Shown here: positions 59,938 through 64,000 of the stretch, one piece after another
How positions within the stretch are numbered: position 1 is the first letter of the stretch
Layout of the letters: each line of letters opens with the position of its first letter
NCBI RefSeq assembly: GCF_014646275.1
Contig: NZ_BMND01000002.1
Coordinates: forward strand, 186,001-250,000
Length of the DNA stretch: 64,000 bases
Reading direction: 5' to 3'
Source of the DNA: Streptomyces kronopolitis
GTDB lineage: Bacteria > Actinomycetota > Actinomycetes > Streptomycetales > Streptomycetaceae
Position numbers and translations under genes: made by a program
Notes under the pieces: generated by a model
The model's input: the letters and a program-made list of their open reading frames with translations, nothing else
The model's database searches: none
What the model was told of the DNA's origin: nothing

Positions 59938-60625
59938 CTGGTTCTGCGCCCGGCGGGCCCGTGGGGCGCGCCCGGTGGGCCGCGCCCGCGCCGTCCCGTG
60001 AGCCGAGTTCCGCGCCGGGAGGAAACTCTCCGGATTTCCCGGCTGTAAAAAATTAGGCTAAAGAGATTCCCAGGGATTCCCCATGGCCTCCGCCCTATTC
60101 GGTTGCGGAGCGGGAAAACTCGCCGCGACCGTCGCCGAAGCGCGAAGGGTGCTCGCTTCGCCCCCGGACCGCGCTCGCTCCGGCGCGGCGAACGCACCGG
60201 AAAGCTGTGCCCGGCACCTATTTCTCTTGTCTTCTCCTGGCTTCTCCCAGTCTGGCACGCGGCGTGCGGGGCTGCATCCGCGCCCGCGGCCGGCGTCACC
60301 CCGCGCCGGCCATTTCCCAACTCACCACCCGCACGCACCGGTTGACCTGCGTACGGCGGGTCCCGAAAGCCGCGTTCCCGCCCACTCCTCCCCTCGCCGC
60401 CCGGACCAGCTGACTCCCGCGTAACCGGAATTTATGCGCTATACGGAACGAATGGAATGTTTTCGGGACTGTCCGGAAAGCCCGTCGAATGACGGCCCTT
60501 CAGAGAGTCATCTCACAGCTCGCTTTCATCTCATTGTTGGTTCGATTCTTGACGATTGGGCCGTGAGTGACGTTCACTTCAGCCGTTCTGGGCCGGTCAG
60601 GAGGCCCCTTTGGAGGTACCGGGAA
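59938..60625. other. divergent region between phhA and the binding-protein gene
   Basis: About 690 bases without a supported gene, the largest gap in the window. The part near 60030-60090 is less GC-rich (AAAAAATTAGGCTAAAGAG). I found no convincing hairpin or operator. Confidence 0.45.
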
Positions 60626-61708
60626 ATGAATGCAATAATGCGGCGCGCCCTCACCGGCGCGATGGCGCTTTCGCTCGCAGCGCCCTTGGCGGCCTGCGGA
60701 AGCGATCATCAGGACGCCGGTGCCGGCAAGGACTCCATCGGTCTGCTGCTCCCGGAGAGCAAAGCGGCCCGCTATGAGAAGTTCGACCGCCGCATCATTT
60801 CGACGCGCCTCGCATCCCTCTGCCTCGAATGCAAAGTGGACTACCACAATGCCCAGCAGCAGGTCGATGCCCAAAAGCAGCAGTTCGAGGCGCTGGTGAA
60901 GAAGGGCGTCAAGGTCATCATTCTGGACCCGGTCGACGCCGCGGCGGCCAAGAGCTGGGTGGATTCGGCCGCCAAGAAGGGCGTCAAGGTCATCGCGTAC
61001 GACCGGCTCGCCGAGGGCGATGTCACGGCCTATGTCTCCTACGACAACGAGAAGATCGGCCGGCTCCAGGGGGAGGGCATTCTCGCCGCTCTCGGTTCGC
61101 AGGCGGCCACCTCCGACCTCGTCATGATGGACGGCTCGCCGACCGACCCGAATGCGCCGTCCTACAAGAAGGGCGCCCACGAGGTCCTCGACGGCAAGGT
61201 CCGTAAGATCGTCTTCGAGAAGGACATCCCCGGCTGGTCCGAGGCGAAGGCCAAGAAGGAGATGACCGACTTCATCGACGCCCATGGCCCGGAAGGCTTT
61301 GACGCGGTCTACTCGGCCAATGACGGCATGGCGGGCGGCATCGCCGCGGCTCTCCGGTCCGCCGGAATCAAGAATGTGCCGCTCGGTGGCCAGGACGCCG
61401 AACTCCCCGCTCTCCAGCGGCTGGTCGACGGCACGCAGTCCTTCACCATTTACAAGGAAGTCCGGCCGGAGGCGGAAACCGCAGCCGAAATGGCCTTCCG
61501 GCTTCTGCGCGGCAAGAGCATCAAGTCCCTGACGTCGACCACCGCCCACAACTCGACCAAGTCCGGTATCCCCGCCCGGCTGTTCAAGGCGCAGATCGTC
61601 ACCAGGAAGAACATGAAGGACACCGTTATCCGTGACGGCGCCGTGCGCACCGACCTGCTGTGCGCCGGCAGCCTCGCCGACAAGTGCAAGTCCGCCGGTC
61701 TGAACTGA
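60626..61708 (+). CDS. sugar ABC transporter substrate-binding lipoprotein (XylF-like)
   Basis: A 360-residue lipoprotein. The signal peptide ends LAAPLAAC, a lipobox. The periplasmic-binding fold type I is seen in SIGLLLPESKAARYEKFDRR, DYHNAQQQVDAQKQQFEALVKKGVKVIILDPVDAAAAKSWVDSAAKKGVKVIAYDRL, then VMMDGSPTDPNAPSYKKGAHEVL and YSANDGMAGGIAAALRSAGI. Closest in feel to xylose-binding XylF. No permease or ATPase gene is adjacent, so it may serve a transporter encoded elsewhere. Start ATG 60626 with GGAGG about 10 bases upstream. Confidence 0.88.
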   Translation: MNAIMRRALTGAMALSLAAPLAACGSDHQDAGAGKDSIGLLLPESKAARYEKFDRRIISTRLASLCLECKVDYHNAQQQVDAQKQQFEALVKKGVKVIILDPVDAAAAKSWVDSAAKKGVKVIAYDRLAEGDVTAYVSYDNEKIGRLQGEGILAALGSQAATSDLVMMDGSPTDPNAPSYKKGAHEVLDGKVRKIVFEKDIPGWSEAKAKKEMTDFIDAHGPEGFDAVYSANDGMAGGIAAALRSAGIKNVPLGGQDAELPALQRLVDGTQSFTIYKEVRPEAETAAEMAFRLLRGKSIKSLTSTTAHNSTKSGIPARLFKAQIVTRKNMKDTVIRDGAVRTDLLCAGSLADKCKSAGLN

Positions 61709-61753
61709 CCGCCCTTGCGCACCGGCACACCCCCTCGGTGGGTGCCGGACGAG

Positions 61754-61791
61754 GCACAGGCCTCCGCCCGACAACGGGCGGAGGCCTGTGC
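61754..61791. terminator. 17-bp perfect hairpin after the binding-protein gene
   Basis: GCACAGGCCTCCGCCCG, loop ACAA, and complement. Lies between the convergent gene ends 61708 and 61837. Confidence 0.85.
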
Positions 61792-61836
61792 GGACCGGGC
61801 AGCAGCCGCCCGGAAACGAATCGCGCGATCCCTCCC

Positions 61837-62559
61837 TCAGCCGGCCGCGCTCCCGCGCCGTCCCAGCCAGTCGTACGCGGCCCGGGCCGTGAACTCCCCC
61901 TGGCCGCCCTTGAACAGCAGCCCGGCCTGCGCGAACGCCGGGTCGTCGGCGGTGCCGGTCACATACGGAACGGCGATGCAGCGCATGCCCGCCCGGTGCG
62001 CCGCGAGCACCCCGGGCGCGGCATCCTCCAGCACCACGCAGTCGGCCGGATCGGCACCCAGCCGCCGCGCCGCCTCCAGGAACACATCCGGCGCGGGCTT
62101 GCCGTGCGCCACCTCCTCGGCCGACACCACCGTGGGCAGCAGCGCACCGAGCCCGGTACCGGCCAGCACCGCCTCGATCGCGGCCCGCGACGAACCGGAC
62201 GCCACCGCCAGTGGATGCCCGGCCGCCGAGAGCCGCTCCACCAGCGCACGCATCTCGGGGAAGACCTCGGTGTGCGCCCGCGCCAGCTCCAGATACCGGC
62301 GGTTCGTGCCGGCGAGCAGCGCCTCGACCGGCGCCTCGATGCCGTACTCCCGGCGGAGGATCTCCAGCGTCTCGCGGGTGCCGATGCCGATGAAGCGGGT
62401 GTGGTGTTCCCAGCTGAAGTCCGGTACGCCGTGGGCCGCCAGCAGCCGGCGCCCGGCCTCGTAGTAGTTCGGCTCGCTGTCCACCAGGGTGCCGTCGAGA
62501 TCGAAGATCACCGGTGTCGGCGGGGCGGGCGTGACCCGGGAGGTGGGGGAGGCGCTCAT
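61837..62559 (-). CDS. HAD superfamily hydrolase (IA, phosphoglycolate phosphatase-like)
   Basis: A 240-residue HAD enzyme. VIFDLDGTLVDSEPNYYEAGRRLLA holds motif I with the Asp nucleophile, LAVASGSSRAAIEAVL motif II, HGKPAPDVFLEAARRLGADPADCVVLEDAAPGVLAAHRAGMRCIAVP motifs III and IV. Cap insertion after motif I is typical of subfamily IA. It acts on a small phosphate ester; substrate unknown. ATG at 62559. Confidence 0.9.
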   Translation of the reverse strand: MSASPTSRVTPAPPTPVIFDLDGTLVDSEPNYYEAGRRLLAAHGVPDFSWEHHTRFIGIGTRETLEILRREYGIEAPVEALLAGTNRRYLELARAHTEVFPEMRALVERLSAAGHPLAVASGSSRAAIEAVLAGTGLGALLPTVVSAEEVAHGKPAPDVFLEAARRLGADPADCVVLEDAAPGVLAAHRAGMRCIAVPYVTGTADDPAFAQAGLLFKGGQGEFTARAAYDWLGRRGSAAG

Positions 62560-62584
62560 GCCCCCAGCATGCCAAGCGGCCCGC

Positions 62585-63064
62585 TCATCGCGCCCCGGCG
62601 GTGCCGCCCACCGCCTCGACCAGCGGCAGCATCCGGTGCGGCACCCGCTCGCGCAGCGCCACCTCCGTACGGGTCCGGACCACGCCCGGCATGCTGATCA
62701 GCTGCTGGATCACGTCCTCCAGATGCGCCGCGTCCCGCGCCACCACCCGCGTCAGCAGATCGCCGCCCCCGGTCGTCGAGAACGCCTCGATGATCTGCGG
62801 CACCTCGGCCAGCGCGTCCGCCACCTCCTCCAGATGCCCCTGCGTGACCTCGATGTGGACGAAGGCGAGCACGGGGTGATCGAGCGCGGCGGGGGACAGC
62901 CGCGGACTGTACGCGGTGATCACCCCGTCCCGTTCGAGCCGGTCCAGACGGGCCTGGACGGTGCCCCGGGCGACCCCGAGGAGGCGGGCGTACTCCCGCA
63001 CACTGGTACGCGGCTGCTCCAGCAGCAACCGAAGGATCTTGGCATCCAACGCATCCACGGCCAT
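62585..63064 (-). CDS. Lrp/AsnC family transcriptional regulator
   Basis: A 159-residue Lrp/AsnC protein. The N-terminal helix-turn-helix is LDAKILRLLLEQPRTSVREYARLLGVARGTVQARLDRLERDGVITAYSPRLS; the C-terminal RAM domain is FVHIEVTQGHLEEVADALAEVPQIIEAFSTTGGGDLLTRVVARDAAHLEDVI. Such regulators sense amino acids. ATG 63064 chosen over 63091 because the conserved domain follows directly. Location near the phenylalanine hydroxylase gene allows but does not prove a role in aromatic amino acid control. Confidence 0.9.
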   Translation of the reverse strand: MAVDALDAKILRLLLEQPRTSVREYARLLGVARGTVQARLDRLERDGVITAYSPRLSPAALDHPVLAFVHIEVTQGHLEEVADALAEVPQIIEAFSTTGGGDLLTRVVARDAAHLEDVIQQLISMPGVVRTRTEVALRERVPHRMLPLVEAVGGTAGAR

Positions 63065-63262
63065 GCCCCACACCCTCCTCCCGGTCGACATCTCTCCTGC
63101 TCACGGTACCAATGGCCCAGTGGGCGGGCCGGGTGCTGTGCCAGTGGCCCGTGCTTGGTGCGCGCTCCTCGCGTCACGGTCGGCCCGACGGGCTGACGCC
63201 TGGCGACGGCCGACGAGCCCCGGCGGGCGGATCCCTGCCGCGGTCCGGCAATTCCCGCGCCG

Positions 63263-63670
63263 TCGCCGGGTTTCCCGTTCCTCCGGGCGAGCCGGATCGA
63301 CGGTGCCGTCCGCCGTGCTCTCGCGGCGGTGCTGGCCGCCCATCCGGCCTTCACGGTGCGGTTCGAGAGCTGCCACCGCTTCCCCGGGGTCCTGTATCTG
63401 GCCCCCGAACCGGACGGGCCGTTCCGGGAGCTCACCGAGGCGGTCGCCGAACGGTGGCCGGAAGCACCGCCGTTCGGGGGCCGGTTCGACGAGGTCGTGC
63501 CGCATCTGACCGTCGCCCAGGGGCATGACGAGGCCGCGCTGGCGAACGCCGAGGCCGCACTCGCCGACAGCATGCCCGTGACCGCGTGGGTCTCCTCGGT
63601 CGCGCTCTTGGTGCACGACGGCACGAGGTGGCACGAGCACGCGTCCTTCGCGCTCGGGCAGGTCCCCTGA
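63263..63670 (+). pseudogene. 2'-5' RNA ligase-like (2H phosphoesterase) with degenerate N-terminus
   Basis: The frame has RRALAAVLAAHPAFTVRFESCHRFPGVLYLAPEPDGPFRELTEAVAERWPEAPPFGGRFDEVVPHLTVAQ, typical of actinomycete 2'-5' RNA ligase/2H proteins, with the second HxT motif in PHLTVA. Upstream in frame, where HVTVLYPFL should be, the sequence reads SPGFPFLRAS, so the first histidine motif is lost and no good start is seen. A start at GTG 63329 would give a 113-residue protein without it. I judge it degraded or a divergent non-catalytic form. Confidence 0.5.
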
Positions 63671-63899
63671 CCCGCCGCGGACCGGGTGGAAACCATCGCC
63701 TCTCCACGCCCACGTCCTCGCGTGCGGCGCCGCCCAGCCGTGACCACTGCCCCGTCGTCCGGAATGGCCGCCCGGGGCCGCACCCCACCCATTGGCACTC
63801 CTCTGGCCTGCCGAAGCAGGCTCTTGCTGTACCAATGGCACACTGATTCCGGCCACTGTTGAGCAAGCTGTCTCAAAAATGCTCTGATGGTCCCGCGAG

Positions 63900-63928
63900 G
63901 GCGCTGCGGAATTCCGCGGCGCCTTTTT
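63900..63928 (+). terminator. intrinsic terminator just ahead of the last gene
   Basis: GGCGCTGCGG-AATT-CCGCGGCGCC followed by five T: a canonical hairpin with one G-U pair and a T-run, rare in this GC-rich window. It lies only 30 bases before the GTG at 63958. Confidence 0.7.
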
Positions 63929-63957
63929 CATGCGGAACCACCGAAGGGGCAAAAGCC

Positions 63958-64000
63958 GTGCTGAAGAGGGTGTTCGTGGCGCCGGATCCGGGCCGGGTGC
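63958..64000 (+). CDS. FUSC-like membrane protein, N-terminus only
   Basis: From GTG 63958, with GAAGGGGC upstream, the frame reads MLKRVFVAPDPGRV, which resembles the N-terminus of FUSC-type aromatic acid exporter-like proteins in Streptomyces (RLFVAPDPG). The rest is outside the window. Only 14 residues are seen, so the family call is tentative. Confidence 0.45.
   Translation, partial: MLKRVFVAPDPGRV

Overview
The window looks like a chromosomal segment of a Streptomyces or close relative. The DNA is very GC-rich, genes are tightly packed with many GTG starts and 4-base ATGA/GTGA stop-start overlaps, and a ten-gene gas vesicle cluster has the streptomycete order gvpO-A-F-G-Y-Z-J-L-S-K. No rRNA, tRNA, CRISPR array or intact insertion sequence was seen.

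Layout. 1-8.5 kb: the end of an ABC exporter gene, a DoxX-like membrane protein, the lactate-oxidation operon lutABC (minus strand) facing an MHS-type carboxylate transporter, then a decayed patch (a transporter N-terminal fragment, a truncated 2OG-Fe(II) oxygenase, an internally deleted YbaK gene), an epoxide hydrolase and a methyltransferase. 8.5-16.3 kb: an aldo/keto reductase, a 19-residue hydrophobic peptide gene, a flavin oxidoreductase and the sulfonate operon ssuC-B-A-D. The ssu operon is headed by a very short leader-peptide gene with its own leaderless-type promoter. 16.3-23 kb: a YjbQ protein, a homogentisate dioxygenase-like gene, a LysR regulator, an orphan ParA-like pair, an SDR and an MFS transporter.

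21.8-25.8 kb is the most novel-looking part. A 46-residue precursor-like peptide gene is followed by a perfect-hairpin terminator, a JmjC/cupin (NO66/MINA-like) hydroxylase, a GT-B-like putative glycosyltransferase and an MFS exporter, all in one direction. A perfect palindrome lies upstream. This reads as a small ribosomally made, post-translationally modified peptide (RiPP) locus whose peptide would be hydroxylated and possibly glycosylated.

26-30 kb: an alpha/beta hydrolase with a leaderless-type promoter, a DUF4328 membrane protein, a zinc alcohol dehydrogenase and an ATPase. 30-37.4 kb: the gas vesicle cluster, flanked by small membrane-protein genes, with heptad repeats between gvpO and gvpA and a 20-bp direct repeat just upstream of gvpO. 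37.7-41.8 kb: a secreted protein, a VOC protein, DUF5996 and DUF4232 proteins and a TetR regulator with twin operators. 42-47 kb: a three-subunit molybdenum hydroxylase (YagTSR/Pao type) with its XdhC maturation protein. 47-50.7 kb: DUF72, acylphosphatase, amidohydrolase and a MurB homologue.

50.8-64 kb: a TPR regulator, an MFS transporter, a two-gene 2-hydroxyacid module (FMN oxidase plus D-2-hydroxyacid dehydrogenase) divergent from a PucR-type regulator, a MarR/SDR divergent pair with a clear operator, phenylalanine 4-monooxygenase, an orphan sugar-binding lipoprotein, a HAD phosphatase, an Lrp/AsnC regulator, a degenerate 2H phosphoesterase and the start of a FUSC-like gene. Metabolically the window is rich in 2-hydroxyacid, sulfonate and aromatic (Phe/homogentisate) oxidation.
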